Position numbers and translations under genes: made by a program
Shown here: positions 17,839 to 28,169 of the stretch, one piece after another
Numbering within the stretch: the first letter of the stretch is position 1
Layout of the letters: each line of letters begins with the position of its first letter
NCBI GenBank assembly: GCA_022843585.1
Contig: JALHNJ010000011.1
Location: 97,147 to 161,146 of the forward strand
Origin: Chitinophagaceae bacterium
Lineage (GTDB): Bacteria; Bacteroidota; Bacteroidia; Chitinophagales; Chitinophagaceae
Direction: 5' to 3'
Length of the DNA: 64,000 nucleotides
The notes under the pieces: model-generated
Databases searched by the model: none
Told to the model about the DNA's origin: nothing
The model's input: the letters and a program-made list of their open reading frames with translations, nothing else

Positions 17839-18864
17839 ATGCAGATGTTAATCGCCATACAAATTATTTGCTTCGCAGTTATTGCTGGTTGTAGTAAAAA
17901 AAGTACATCGGTACCACCACCTGTAGTTCCGCCTGTTGTTACAACTAATATCATTAATGTATCTACAGCGGCACAGCTAAAAGATGCGTTGCTAAAAGCA
18001 AAACCGTTAGATGAAATTGTAATGGCCGATGGTGTGTACAAGGGAAAATTTGTAATTGATGCAACGGCTGATGGTTCTGCAACAAAGCCTATCATTTTAA
18101 GAGGAAGCCGCAATGTGATACTGGACGCTGAGAATATCAATACTGGTTATGTATTACACCTGCAGGCTGATTATTGGATCATTAAAGGCTTTACCATCAC
18201 CAATGGATTAAAAGGGTTGATGACAGATGGCGCAAATCGAAATATCATTGATGGAATTAAAGTGTACAATATTGGCGAGGAAGCAATTCATCTTCGCAGG
18301 TTTAGCAGTTTCAACACTATTCAAAATGTAGAGATAACTGATGTAGGATTAAAAACACCTGACTACGGCGAAGGAATTTATATCGGCTCTGCAAAAAGCA
18401 ACTGGGCTACTTATACCAATGGTAATCCTGATCTCTGCGACTCCAACAAAATTTTAAATAATAAGATCGGCCCGAATATTACAGCAGAGTGTATTGATGT
18501 GAAGGAAGGAACAACGGCAGGCATTATTCGTGGAAACATATTCGATGCAACAGGAATTACCGGTGCTAACAGTGGTGATAGTTGGATAGATGTAAAAGGA
18601 AATAATTATTTAATTGAGAATAATACCGGCACAAATCCGGGTGGAAGCATTTTTAAAGATGGATACCAGGTGCATGTGGCATTGCAGGGATGGGGAAATA
18701 ACAATCATTTTAAAAATAATACTTGCACAGTAAATGCAACAGGTTATGGATTTAATATTCAGTTGAGTGGCAGCAATGGCACTACAACAGGCAACAAAGT
18801 GTACAACAACAATACTGTAACTGGCGCAACGAGCGGCGTAGCAAATATTCCGCTTTCTAATTAA
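17839..18864 (+). CDS. Right-handed beta-helix lipoprotein, possible polysaccharide lyase
   Basis: 341 residues. The N-terminus has a lipoprotein signal (VIAGCSKK, Cys about residue 19) followed by a Pro/Val-rich linker. The rest is a parallel beta-helix with many NxI/NxT repeats; the stretch YGEGIYIGSAKSNW (about 175-188) is typical of pectate-lyase-like helices. Similar proteins in Bacteroidota loci bind or cleave acidic polysaccharides, but I cannot place it in a numbered lyase family. It lies 7 bp after kdgF, so it is co-transcribed. Probably outer-membrane anchored. Confidence 0.7.
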   Translation: MQMLIAIQIICFAVIAGCSKKSTSVPPPVVPPVVTTNIINVSTAAQLKDALLKAKPLDEIVMADGVYKGKFVIDATADGSATKPIILRGSRNVILDAENINTGYVLHLQADYWIIKGFTITNGLKGLMTDGANRNIIDGIKVYNIGEEAIHLRRFSSFNTIQNVEITDVGLKTPDYGEGIYIGSAKSNWATYTNGNPDLCDSNKILNNKIGPNITAECIDVKEGTTAGIIRGNIFDATGITGANSGDSWIDVKGNNYLIENNTGTNPGGSIFKDGYQVHVALQGWGNNNHFKNNTCTVNATGYGFNIQLSGSNGTTTGNKVYNNNTVTGATSGVANIPLSN

Positions 18865-18869
18865 GAGCT

Positions 18870-20156
18870 ATGAAAGTAAAAGGACTTAGGTGGTGGATCA
18901 TCGGTTTGATAGGGGTAGCAACTATCATCAATTATATTGATAGAAGTGCCATCAATATTATGTGGCCTTTTATATATAAAGAGTTTGGTATTGCGGATGA
19001 GGATAACAAGCAAGCCCTGGCTCTGATCACCAATATATTTTTAGTGGCCTATGCTATCGGGCAAACAGTAACCGGAAAAATGATGGATGCCATTGGAACC
19101 AGGCTAGGAATGGTTATTTCCATCATTAGCTGGAGTATCTCCATCGGATTACATTCCATAGCAAGATCGCTGGCCTCATTCAGCATTTTCAGAGCAATGC
19201 TCGGTGTAAGTGAAGCAGGCAACTGGCCCGGAGCTACCAAGAGTAATGCCGAATGGTTTCCTGCAAGAGAGAGAGCAATTGCACAAGGAATTTTTGGTGC
19301 CAGTGCATCAATGGGTTCCGTAATTGCATTACCAGTTATAGCATGGTCTTATGCAATGACGGGCTGGCAAATGACATTTTTATTCATTGCATTTCTTGGA
19401 ATATTATGGATCATTCCATGGCTTGTAATAAATAAGAATACACCCGACAAGCATCCGTGGATCACAAAAGAAGAACAAGATCATATTCTTGACACGGAGA
19501 ATAGAAAAACATCAACAACAGAAGTAAAAGTTTATTCGTGGAAACAATTGTTGAATTTCAGAAACACCTGGGGCATCATCAGTTCCCGTTTCTTTATTGA
19601 TCCTATCTGGTGGATGTTCGTTACCTGGCTACCCACATTTTTAAAAGAACAATTTGCGTTCGACATCAAACAGGTTGGAGCTTTTGGATGGGTGCCTTAT
19701 ATGTTCGCTGCCATAGGTGGCATAACAGGTGGTTTGTATTCATCATCATTAGTAAGAAAAGGAATGTCTCCCGCAAAAGCAAGAAAAAATGCGATCACCA
19801 TCGGCTGTGTCATCATGTTGCTTTCATTAGGTGCCATTGCTTTCTATTTAAACGAATTAAAAGAACATGTAAATATTGCAATTGCCTTAATAAGTGCCGC
19901 ATTATTTGGTTTCCAGTTCCTGATCAATAACCTGCAAACATTACCAGCAGATTATTTCAACGGAAAAAATGTAGGAACTGTATCTGGTATGGGCGGCACT
20001 GCTGCCGTTGCTGGTACCATCATTCTTACTTTTTTAGTACCGTCATTAACAAAAACAAGTTATACAACACTCTTTGTACTGGCTGCATTAATGGTGCCCA
20101 TATCCTGGATGTGTATCACTTTTATTACATCTAAACGAAAAATTGCTAGTAACTAA
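18870..20156 (+). CDS. MFS hexuronate transporter (ExuT-like)
   Basis: 428 residues with about 12 predicted membrane helices. The first segment (INYIDRSAINIMWPFI, about 21-36) and the loop motif GKMMDAIGTRLGM (about 69-81) are typical of the anion:cation symporter branch of MFS that contains ExuT. A cytoplasmic loop around 190-215 is followed by the second six-helix bundle. It would import unsaturated or linear uronates across the inner membrane, linking periplasmic lyases with cytoplasmic KdgF and SDR. It starts 5 bp after the lipoprotein gene. Confidence 0.87.
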   Translation: MKVKGLRWWIIGLIGVATIINYIDRSAINIMWPFIYKEFGIADEDNKQALALITNIFLVAYAIGQTVTGKMMDAIGTRLGMVISIISWSISIGLHSIARSLASFSIFRAMLGVSEAGNWPGATKSNAEWFPARERAIAQGIFGASASMGSVIALPVIAWSYAMTGWQMTFLFIAFLGILWIIPWLVINKNTPDKHPWITKEEQDHILDTENRKTSTTEVKVYSWKQLLNFRNTWGIISSRFFIDPIWWMFVTWLPTFLKEQFAFDIKQVGAFGWVPYMFAAIGGITGGLYSSSLVRKGMSPAKARKNAITIGCVIMLLSLGAIAFYLNELKEHVNIAIALISAALFGFQFLINNLQTLPADYFNGKNVGTVSGMGGTAAVAGTIILTFLVPSLTKTSYTTLFVLAALMVPISWMCITFITSKRKIASN

Positions 20157-20176
20157 TTCAATTTAAAAGCTGCTAT

Positions 20177-23100
20177 ATGAAAAGAATTCTATTTGCCATT
20201 TTACTACTAATTAGCGTAAGTGCCGCTAATAGTCAAACAACTTATTATTGGGTTGGTGGTACTAATCCGGCAACAAGTATTACAATCGGTACAAACTGGA
20301 ATACTGTTTTGAATGGATCGGGGTCGTCCCGTCCTTCATCTTCTGGTGCAACAGATATTTTGGTGTTTGATGGTAGTAATGTGGGTGGAGCTGCTCCGGC
20401 AACCGGAACTGTAACTGTTTTGGCCAATGGAAGCATTACTTGTGGACAGATGAAATTTGTGAACAATGCTTCAATTAATTTTATTCGGGCCACCAGTGGA
20501 ACAAGCACTATTACGTTGAGCGGTGGCGATGGCGAGGATTTTACCATTGATGCAGGCTCTTCATTATCTGTTGTGCCTGCTACATCAGGTAGTTTACGCT
20601 TTGCAATGTCAGCAACGAATACGGGCAGAGTGAGTGGATCGTTAAGTATGATAACCGGACAGCAGTGCAGATTTGATAATACAACATCAGGTACTCCCGG
20701 TTCTTTTGTTTTTACGAGTGGTTCTAGCTTTACCTCTAACATAACATCGTCTTCATCATCTTATGCTTTTGGAAGCAATTCCCAGTCTGCGGAAAGATGG
20801 GTAGTGTTTGAAGATGGTGCTCATTTATATTATCTCGGAGGTTACAGTCCTATGGGAAGTAACTCTACCTATTCCCCAATTGATTTTAAACCAGGAAGCA
20901 CATGGCATCATCGTGCGGCAAACGGGGGTGGTTCTTTTTTCAACCGAAAAAGTTTTGGAAACATCAGTGTAGAAAATAATGTTGCGTTAACTGCAGATGG
21001 TCCTATTTTCAGGATTAATAATCTTACAGTAAATGCCGGTTGTTCATTTACTACTCACAGTAGTGGCCAAACTGCTATTATGGGTAATATAGTTGTTGAT
21101 GGAGCCTTGAGCGGACAAGCTGCCTCTTTCAATGAAGTTATTTTGTCTGGCAATAATTTGCAAACAATTTCAGGAGCTGGAACAATAGCAGTTAATAGCC
21201 TGACTGTAGCAAATAATGCGACTGTATTATTAAGTAGCAGCGTTGCTGTAGAAAATGCAATAAATGTTTTTGGTAAATTAAATTTTGCTTCAAATCAATT
21301 AACCGGCGCTGCTGCATTTACTGCAGCAGGCACTATACCTGTAGGTGCAGGTACTGGTAATCTTACAGCAGGTTCTTATATTATCACAGGAAACACCGGC
21401 GTACTTGCAAGTACAAGGGGACAAAGCATTTCTGGAGCAGGAATAGCTGCGAATACAACAATAGTATCACTATCTATAACCGGCGATTCAATTTATATTT
21501 CAAACCCGATTGTTTCAGCAGGTACGGGAGTGGCATTGTCAGTTAGTACTGATGGGGCAACTTTAGAAACAGCAAATACGAATGGATTTACACCTTTAAC
21601 AGGTTCTGTAGCTGTGACTGGTACGCTTACATACGACAACAATATTAATTATATAATTAACGGTGCAACTACATGGCCGTTTGGTGTAACTACCAGTTCA
21701 TCTGCAACACCTATTGATGCCGAATTTATTGAAGTGAATGCACCCGTAACGGTGAACAGAGCTTTTACGGTATCTGATCATTTAAAAGTTGACGGCAAGA
21801 TTACACTTCGTCCACTGGATGTTGTTAGAATTGTTGCCGGTGCTGTTATTAATGGAACACCCAATACTTCCAATTATATCGCCACGGATTATAACAGTGT
21901 AAGCGGTGAACAAAGTTCATTAAGCTATGATGGTGTTTCAGCAGCAACTTTGTTGCCAATAGGAACAGTGAATGCTTATCTGCCAGTAACCATTACGCCA
22001 GTTTCTGTTTCAGATTTTTCTGTATCTGTTTTTCAGGGAATTACTACCAACGGTACAATTACAGGAACAGCATTTACTCCAACACAAAAGCAAACTGTAG
22101 TTGATGCAGTATGGAATATTAATCGCATTACTGGCAGTGGCGATGCTAATCTTCAATTAGGATGGGATGCTGCATTAGAAGGGTCTACGTTTGCAACATT
22201 ACCCAATACAGATATTGGATTGATCACAAACAATGGTGCTATATGGGAAGCACCAATTGGTACTGGTGATAATACTACCAACAACGTGACTGCAACAGTT
22301 AGCAGCTTTGGTGCTTTTGGGGCCGGAGCAGTTGCACAGGTAGATCCGTTTGTATTTAATGCAATACCAACAAAAACATATGGTGATGCAGACTTTAATG
22401 GTGGTGCAACAAGTTTAAATACCACTCAACCTATTATTTATTCCAGCAACAATCCTTTAGTTGCAACTATCAATGGAACTGATATACATATTGTAGGAGC
22501 TGGTACTTCTGATATCACAGCTTCTCAGGCAAGTGATGGATTTTATCCTGCAGCAAGTGTTACAAGAACATTGACAGTTGATAAAGCAAATCTTACTATT
22601 AATGCAGATGATAAAACAAGATTTGAAGGATTAGCTAATCCGCCATTGACAGCAACGTATACAGGATTTGTATTGAGCGAAACTCCGGCTGTTTTGTTAA
22701 CACCCGCAGTACTTGCTACTACAGCCGTGCAGGCATCAGCCCCCGGTACCTATCCAATTACTGTTATAGGAGCAACTTCGGATAATTATAATATCACTAT
22801 GGTGAATGGAGTGTTAACAGTTCAGGCTAAACAAAATCAAACGATCACATTTAATACGCCTGCAACTAAAACTTATGGTAATGCTAATTTTTCTGCTGCG
22901 GCGAGCAGTACTAATAATACTATTCCGCTAACTTATTCAAGCAGTAATACAAGTGTCGCAAATATTAGTAGTACGGGCATTATTAGTATCACTGGTGCTG
23001 GTACCACCAACATCACTGTGTCTCAAGCTGGAAATGATGGTTATTTCCCTGCACCAAGTGTTACAAGAACATTGACCGTAAATAAGGTAAACCTTACTGT

Positions 23101-23590
23101 CCGAGTTCGAGATACTACTAAAGTATATGGAGATCCTAATCCGTCGTATACTATTACATATACCGGATTTGTTTTGGGAGAAACAGCAGCTAATTTGACA
23201 ACAGCTCCAACCGTTACAACAACAGCAACTACTCTTTCTGCACCTGGTTATTATGCATTAACATTAGGGGGAGGAGTATCACAGAATTATAATTTCGTTT
23301 ATACTAACGGAAGACTTACAATTCTGCCTGTTAGTGGAACTACACAGCAATACATGAACGCTTTTATGAGCAACAGTTCTACTCTAACTGTTCGTGTTTT
23401 TTCACCTACACCAGCGTTGGGCGATGTGGTGATTTTTGATATGAGTGGAAAGCAATTGATACGAAAAAATTTATTCATGCCTGCTGGTTTTATCAATATG
23501 GATATCCCGGTATATCAACTTCCTTCTGGTATTTATATTGTAACAGTGAAAGGCGAGGGTATTGATCTGAAGAAAACTATTTTCAAATAA
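20177..23590 (+). CDS. Large secreted MBG-repeat protein with T9SS sorting tail
   Basis: 1137 residues: signal peptide (about 1-20, SAANSQ), a long Gly/Ser/Thr/Asn-rich beta-structured region (about 20-715), then alternating modules. Two copies of a module starting TKTYGDADFNG or TKTYGNANFSA (about 730 and 895) each precede an MBG-type module (LTINADDKTRFEGLANPPL at about 808 and the LTVRVRDTTKVYGDPNPSY version at about 973). The C-terminus (VVIFDMSGKQLI to PSGIYIVTVKGEG) is a type A T9SS sorting domain, so the protein should be exported and anchored on the surface. No catalytic domain is recognised. It may be an adhesin or glycan-binding scaffold. It sits within the lyase operon. Confidence 0.75.
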   Translation: MKRILFAILLLISVSAANSQTTYYWVGGTNPATSITIGTNWNTVLNGSGSSRPSSSGATDILVFDGSNVGGAAPATGTVTVLANGSITCGQMKFVNNASINFIRATSGTSTITLSGGDGEDFTIDAGSSLSVVPATSGSLRFAMSATNTGRVSGSLSMITGQQCRFDNTTSGTPGSFVFTSGSSFTSNITSSSSSYAFGSNSQSAERWVVFEDGAHLYYLGGYSPMGSNSTYSPIDFKPGSTWHHRAANGGGSFFNRKSFGNISVENNVALTADGPIFRINNLTVNAGCSFTTHSSGQTAIMGNIVVDGALSGQAASFNEVILSGNNLQTISGAGTIAVNSLTVANNATVLLSSSVAVENAINVFGKLNFASNQLTGAAAFTAAGTIPVGAGTGNLTAGSYIITGNTGVLASTRGQSISGAGIAANTTIVSLSITGDSIYISNPIVSAGTGVALSVSTDGATLETANTNGFTPLTGSVAVTGTLTYDNNINYIINGATTWPFGVTTSSSATPIDAEFIEVNAPVTVNRAFTVSDHLKVDGKITLRPLDVVRIVAGAVINGTPNTSNYIATDYNSVSGEQSSLSYDGVSAATLLPIGTVNAYLPVTITPVSVSDFSVSVFQGITTNGTITGTAFTPTQKQTVVDAVWNINRITGSGDANLQLGWDAALEGSTFATLPNTDIGLITNNGAIWEAPIGTGDNTTNNVTATVSSFGAFGAGAVAQVDPFVFNAIPTKTYGDADFNGGATSLNTTQPIIYSSNNPLVATINGTDIHIVGAGTSDITASQASDGFYPAASVTRTLTVDKANLTINADDKTRFEGLANPPLTATYTGFVLSETPAVLLTPAVLATTAVQASAPGTYPITVIGATSDNYNITMVNGVLTVQAKQNQTITFNTPATKTYGNANFSAAASSTNNTIPLTYSSSNTSVANISSTGIISITGAGTTNITVSQAGNDGYFPAPSVTRTLTVNKVNLTVRVRDTTKVYGDPNPSYTITYTGFVLGETAANLTTAPTVTTTATTLSAPGYYALTLGGGVSQNYNFVYTNGRLTILPVSGTTQQYMNAFMSNSSTLTVRVFSPTPALGDVVIFDMSGKQLIRKNLFMPAGFINMDIPVYQLPSGIYIVTVKGEGIDLKKTIFK

Positions 23591-23596
23591 AAGTAC

Positions 23597-24802
23597 ATGA
23601 AGAAAATATTTTTAATAGTCAGTTGGTTGTCGTTTATAGGTTGTGCAGGTATTAAGGCCCGGCAACAGCCCGGTAAACCTGTGGTGTATACATTGAACCT
23701 TGCTGTGTTGGAAAAAAACAAGAAAGCAATCAATTCAAATAGTCCCGATTTGATGCCAGCTTATAAAATGTTGTTGAAGGATGCAAAAGCAGCACTTGAG
23801 TTTGCGCCGGTTAGTGTAATGGAGAAGAAGAATGTTCCTCCAAGTGGCAATAAGCATGATTATATGAGTCTTGCCCCTTATCACTGGCCCGATCCAAATA
23901 AGGCTGACGGACTTCCATATATAAGAAAAGATGGACAAACAAATCCAGAAGTAAAAGAGTATAAGGATAAAGAATATATGCCGGCCTTATGCGGTCATGT
24001 AAATACGTTGGCTCTTGCCTATTATTTTTCGGGTGATAAAATGTATGCAGAGCATGCAGCAAAACTACTACGTGTTTGGTTCTTAGATACAGCAACAAGG
24101 ATGAACCCAAATTTGAATTTTGCACAGGCAATTAAGGGAGTAAATACAGGAAGAGGGGCTGGGTTAATTGATACAAGACATTTTGTAAAAGTGATTGATG
24201 CTATTGGCTTATTACAGGGTTCTAAGTCCTGGACAAACGACGATCAAAAAGGAATGCAGCAATGGTTTACTGAATTTCTTAGTTGGATGGAGACAAGCAA
24301 GAATGGCATTGATGAAATGAAAACAAAAAATAATCATGGTGCCTGGTATGATGCACAACGATTAGCAATGGCTTTGTATATAGGAAATAATGAGGCTGCA
24401 AGAAAAATAGTATTGAATGCGTCAGACAGGTTGGATAAACAAATGGACGATGCTGGCAAGTTTCCTGAAGAAATGGTAAGAACGATTTCATTGCATTATT
24501 CCACATTTGTGATGCATGCTTTTTTTGCCATTGCACAAATGAGTGATAAGATCGGAGTTGATTTTTGGAATTTAGTTACACCAGGCGGAAAGTCACTCAA
24601 GAAAGCCTTTGATGCGTTACATCCATACCTCGCTAAACAAAAAGCATGGGAAGGTCCGCAAATAAAGCCATTTGATTTTGAAGACGGAACTCCTTTATTG
24701 ATGGAAGCGGCTACCCGTTTTAATTGTAAGAACTGTACTCAGGAGATCAAAGATGTAGTAGGTGATAAAGCGGAACGATTAAGAATTAATTTATTATACT
24801 AA
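23597..24802 (+). CDS. Alginate-lyase superfamily protein (PL5/PL38-like)
   Basis: 401 residues with an N-terminal hydrophobic signal (about 1-18) and an alpha/alpha toroid typical of the Alginate_lyase fold. Family signatures are LAPYHWPDP (about 92-100), GHVNTLALAYYF (133-144), and the active-site-like NNHGAWYDAQ (245-254), which supplies an Asn/His pair and Tyr251. These motifs are shared by PL5 mannuronate lyases and PL38 glucuronan-type lyases; I cannot separate the two by eye. It is probably a periplasmic endolyase working with PL6 and PL17. Confidence 0.8.
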   Translation: MKKIFLIVSWLSFIGCAGIKARQQPGKPVVYTLNLAVLEKNKKAINSNSPDLMPAYKMLLKDAKAALEFAPVSVMEKKNVPPSGNKHDYMSLAPYHWPDPNKADGLPYIRKDGQTNPEVKEYKDKEYMPALCGHVNTLALAYYFSGDKMYAEHAAKLLRVWFLDTATRMNPNLNFAQAIKGVNTGRGAGLIDTRHFVKVIDAIGLLQGSKSWTNDDQKGMQQWFTEFLSWMETSKNGIDEMKTKNNHGAWYDAQRLAMALYIGNNEAARKIVLNASDRLDKQMDDAGKFPEEMVRTISLHYSTFVMHAFFAIAQMSDKIGVDFWNLVTPGGKSLKKAFDALHPYLAKQKAWEGPQIKPFDFEDGTPLLMEAATRFNCKNCTQEIKDVVGDKAERLRINLLY

Positions 24803-24931
24803 TAACGACTTTATAAATATTTAAACTGCTATTATGAAATGAACCATAAAAATTATTGAGCAAATTATTTAATGCGATGATAATTTTATGGCGAATAACA
24901 TGTGGCAAATTCAAAAGCTAAAACTGAACAC

Positions 24932-27900
24932 ATGAAAAAAATCAAGTGCTTGCTTTTTACATTGCTGATGCTGGGCAGTGTTGCTATTGCACAAAAGAAA
25001 ACAATTACAGGTAAGATAACGAACCAGTCAACAGGGGAGCCGTTGCAGGGTGTGAATGTTCTTGCAGAAAAGCAAAAGGGTGGTGTATCCACAAAGGTGG
25101 ATGGTACTTATTCTATTTCCGTTGATAAGACTTCAACCACACTTATTTTCTCTTATGTGGGGTTTACTACTCAAACTATAATAATTGGAGATAAGACTTC
25201 CATTGACATTGCTTTAGTAGAAGCAATAGTAACCAGCGAAGAAGTGGTAGTAATCGGATACGGTACGCAAAAAAAATCTCATCTTACCGGTTCTGTATCT
25301 AAATACCAGAATGAACGATTGGATGAAACTCCTGTATCAAGATTAGACCAGGCATTGCAAGGAAAGATTGCAGGGGTACAAATACAAAATCTTACATCTG
25401 AAGCTGGGGCAGATCCTAAAATAAGAATCCGTGGTGTTAATTCTTTCAGTGCAGGTGCTGATCCATTAGTTGTTGTGGATGGTCATCCTGTACCTGATGG
25501 TCTTGCTTTTGTAAACATGGCCGATGTACAATCGGTTGAAGTGTTGAAAGATGCGGCTTCTGCTGCTATTTACGGATCAAGAGGTGCCAGTGGTGTTATT
25601 TTAATTACTACTAAAAGTGGTAAAGCAGAAAAGCCAAAATATGCGGTAAAATTTTCTACGGGATCTAAAACGCAGTATCAGCTTTATCCGATGATGACGG
25701 TTACAGAATACACGAACATGTTATTTTATGAAGCCGCATTAAAACTAAAAGATCCGAGTATTACGCCTCCCACTGCTTCACAAATTGCGAGCAATAATGA
25801 AAGAGCAGCTTATGTGTTAGAAAATCAAATATTAGGTGTAGCTACAGATTGGCAACAGGAAGCATTACGAAATGCAACGGTAAGAAACCTACAGGCGAAT
25901 GTTTCAGGAGGCTCAAGAACATTAAAATATTTCATCTCTGGTGCGTATCAAAAGGATCAGGGAATGATGTTTCATAGTGAGTACGATCGTTTCAGCTTGC
26001 GTACTAAATTAGATGCAGAGCTTACTAAGAAAGTAAAACTTAGCTTTAACCTTAATCCTTCTTATATCAAAAGAGAAAGGCCTTCTGTAAATTTTATAGA
26101 TTTTGTTCGCTTCCAATCTTACTTGCCGGTTTATCATAATGAAATTTCTGCAGCATTCGTAAACCAGGATCCATTATGGGTTAATATTCGCCCAGGCGAT
26201 TATGCACAGGCGAGACATTTTAACGGCCGTGTATATAGTGGTTTAATGCCCGATGGAAATTTATGGACAACTAATTCAGCTTCCAGTCCATTTAATACAG
26301 CTAATAACACACCAAAATCGGTGATGGATACCAGAACAATCAATACAAACGACTATAGATTACAATCTTCAGGCGATGTAACTGTTAATATCATTCCGGG
26401 TCTTGACTTTAAAGCATTGGGTAGTATTTATGTAAACTATTCAACCGGGCTTGATTTCGCAAAAAGAAATTCAAACCGGGATGGTGATGTGAACAGAGGT
26501 GTTTATACCAACCAGTTTTCAACGGATGTGTTGTCAGAGAATACATTGAATTATACAAAGAAAATCAAGAAACATTCTATAGGAGTTTTAGCAGGTTTTA
26601 CAGCACAGCAAACAAAAGTAAAACTTGACAGACAAGTTGGATTGGATTTTCCGAGTGATAATATCCCTTCTTTTAATACAGCATTGCAGATTGAGCAACC
26701 ATCTGTTGATGCTAATGGAAATTTATTAGGAACATATACATTTAGCTATAGAGAAGGATTGTTATCATATTTAGGCCGTGTGCTATACAGTTTTGATAAT
26801 AAGTATTTATTCTCCGCCAGTTTCCGGAGAGATGGAAGCTCAAAGTTTGCAACAGGTAATAAATGGGGTAACTTCCCCTCTGTATCTGTAGGTTGGGTAT
26901 TGACACAGGAAAAATTTATGCAGAATGTGGGTTGGTTATCTAATTTAAAATTAAGAGCCAGTTATGGAATTTCTGGAAATAATCGAATTCCGAATTATTT
27001 GTTTGAAGACTTATTGTATGGAGCTAATTATCCTTTAGGTGGCGGAACAGGTGTTGTGTTTACTGGCCAGGTGCCTTCCGGAAACGTCGCTTCTAATCCT
27101 GATATTTCCTGGGAAACAACGAAGCAATACAACTTCGGTCTTGATCTTTCCGTTTTAAAAAATGCAATCAGTCTCTCGGTAGATGTATACCGTTCAAAAT
27201 CAAGTGACCTTTTATTACAACAACCCACAATGGCCACTACCGGTGCATTATCTTTTATTAATAATATTGGAGAGTTGCAGAACAACGGTATCGAGTTTGA
27301 ACTTACTACAAATAATATCCGCACTAAAAACTTAAAATGGACTACTGCTGCTAACCTTTCACAAAATAAAAACTCTCTGTTAGGGTATGGCGGGGTGCCT
27401 GAATTTTTTAGCTATGGCGAAAGATCAGAAGTTTATCTAAGCAGGGTAGGAGGCCCGTTGGTGCAGTACTTTGGATACAAAACCGATGGAGTGTGGTTGT
27501 CACAACAACAGATCAATGATGCTATTGCGGGTGGCTTAACTACCAACTTGAGTAATGTATTTGTACCAGGAGGTTTAAAGTTGGTTGATGTAAATGGTGA
27601 CAATAGGTTGAATGAGGATGATCGGGTTATCACCGGTTCTCCATATCCTGATTTTACCTGGAGTATTAGTAACAATTTTACATACAAAGATTTTGATCTG
27701 AGCTTTATGATACAAGGTGTGCAGGGTGGTCAATTAGTGAATGGTGATCCTAACTATAATGAAACAAAACGATACAATAAAACTTACAATGCCAATCGCT
27801 GGATAAGCCCGATGTTTCCTGGTGATGGTAAAACACCTTACTCAACTGTTGGGTTTAACTGGATGCTGACTGATTATGTAGTGGAGGATGCATCATACTA

Positions 27901-28150
27901 TGCCCTGCGAGAAGTAGTAGTGGGATACACACTACCAGAGAAATTGGGAAAAAATCTTGGCCTTAACTCAATGCGTATTTATTTCTCTGGTCAAAATATG
28001 TTTTTCAGTAGTGCAGCAAGTTACAGAGGAATAAATACAGAAGCCCGTTTTAACTCCGGCCCCTATGCAACCCCTCTTGCTGATGGATATCAACGGGGAA
28101 GTTTTCCAACGCCAAAAACATTTTTATTCGGTATCGATGTAAATTTTTAA
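24932..28150 (+). CDS. SusC/RagA-family TonB-dependent transporter
   Basis: 1072 residues from the ATG at 24932; a frame open from 24902 adds 10 polar residues before the signal peptide. It has a signal peptide (KCLLFTLLMLGSVAIAQ), a carboxypeptidase-regulatory-like beta-sandwich (about 20-95, GKITNQSTGEPLQGVNVL), a TonB plug (ETPVSRLDQALQGKIAGVQI, then VLKDAASAAIYGSRGASGVI) and a 22-strand barrel. It forms the outer-membrane importer of the locus with the SusD-like lipoprotein that follows 19 bp later. Context with three alginate-type lyases suggests alginate oligosaccharides as cargo. Confidence 0.95.
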   Translation: MKKIKCLLFTLLMLGSVAIAQKKTITGKITNQSTGEPLQGVNVLAEKQKGGVSTKVDGTYSISVDKTSTTLIFSYVGFTTQTIIIGDKTSIDIALVEAIVTSEEVVVIGYGTQKKSHLTGSVSKYQNERLDETPVSRLDQALQGKIAGVQIQNLTSEAGADPKIRIRGVNSFSAGADPLVVVDGHPVPDGLAFVNMADVQSVEVLKDAASAAIYGSRGASGVILITTKSGKAEKPKYAVKFSTGSKTQYQLYPMMTVTEYTNMLFYEAALKLKDPSITPPTASQIASNNERAAYVLENQILGVATDWQQEALRNATVRNLQANVSGGSRTLKYFISGAYQKDQGMMFHSEYDRFSLRTKLDAELTKKVKLSFNLNPSYIKRERPSVNFIDFVRFQSYLPVYHNEISAAFVNQDPLWVNIRPGDYAQARHFNGRVYSGLMPDGNLWTTNSASSPFNTANNTPKSVMDTRTINTNDYRLQSSGDVTVNIIPGLDFKALGSIYVNYSTGLDFAKRNSNRDGDVNRGVYTNQFSTDVLSENTLNYTKKIKKHSIGVLAGFTAQQTKVKLDRQVGLDFPSDNIPSFNTALQIEQPSVDANGNLLGTYTFSYREGLLSYLGRVLYSFDNKYLFSASFRRDGSSKFATGNKWGNFPSVSVGWVLTQEKFMQNVGWLSNLKLRASYGISGNNRIPNYLFEDLLYGANYPLGGGTGVVFTGQVPSGNVASNPDISWETTKQYNFGLDLSVLKNAISLSVDVYRSKSSDLLLQQPTMATTGALSFINNIGELQNNGIEFELTTNNIRTKNLKWTTAANLSQNKNSLLGYGGVPEFFSYGERSEVYLSRVGGPLVQYFGYKTDGVWLSQQQINDAIAGGLTTNLSNVFVPGGLKLVDVNGDNRLNEDDRVITGSPYPDFTWSISNNFTYKDFDLSFMIQGVQGGQLVNGDPNYNETKRYNKTYNANRWISPMFPGDGKTPYSTVGFNWMLTDYVVEDASYYALREVVVGYTLPEKLGKNLGLNSMRIYFSGQNMFFSSAASYRGINTEARFNSGPYATPLADGYQRGSFPTPKTFLFGIDVNF

Positions 28151-28169
28151 CCACTTAAAGTAAATTATT

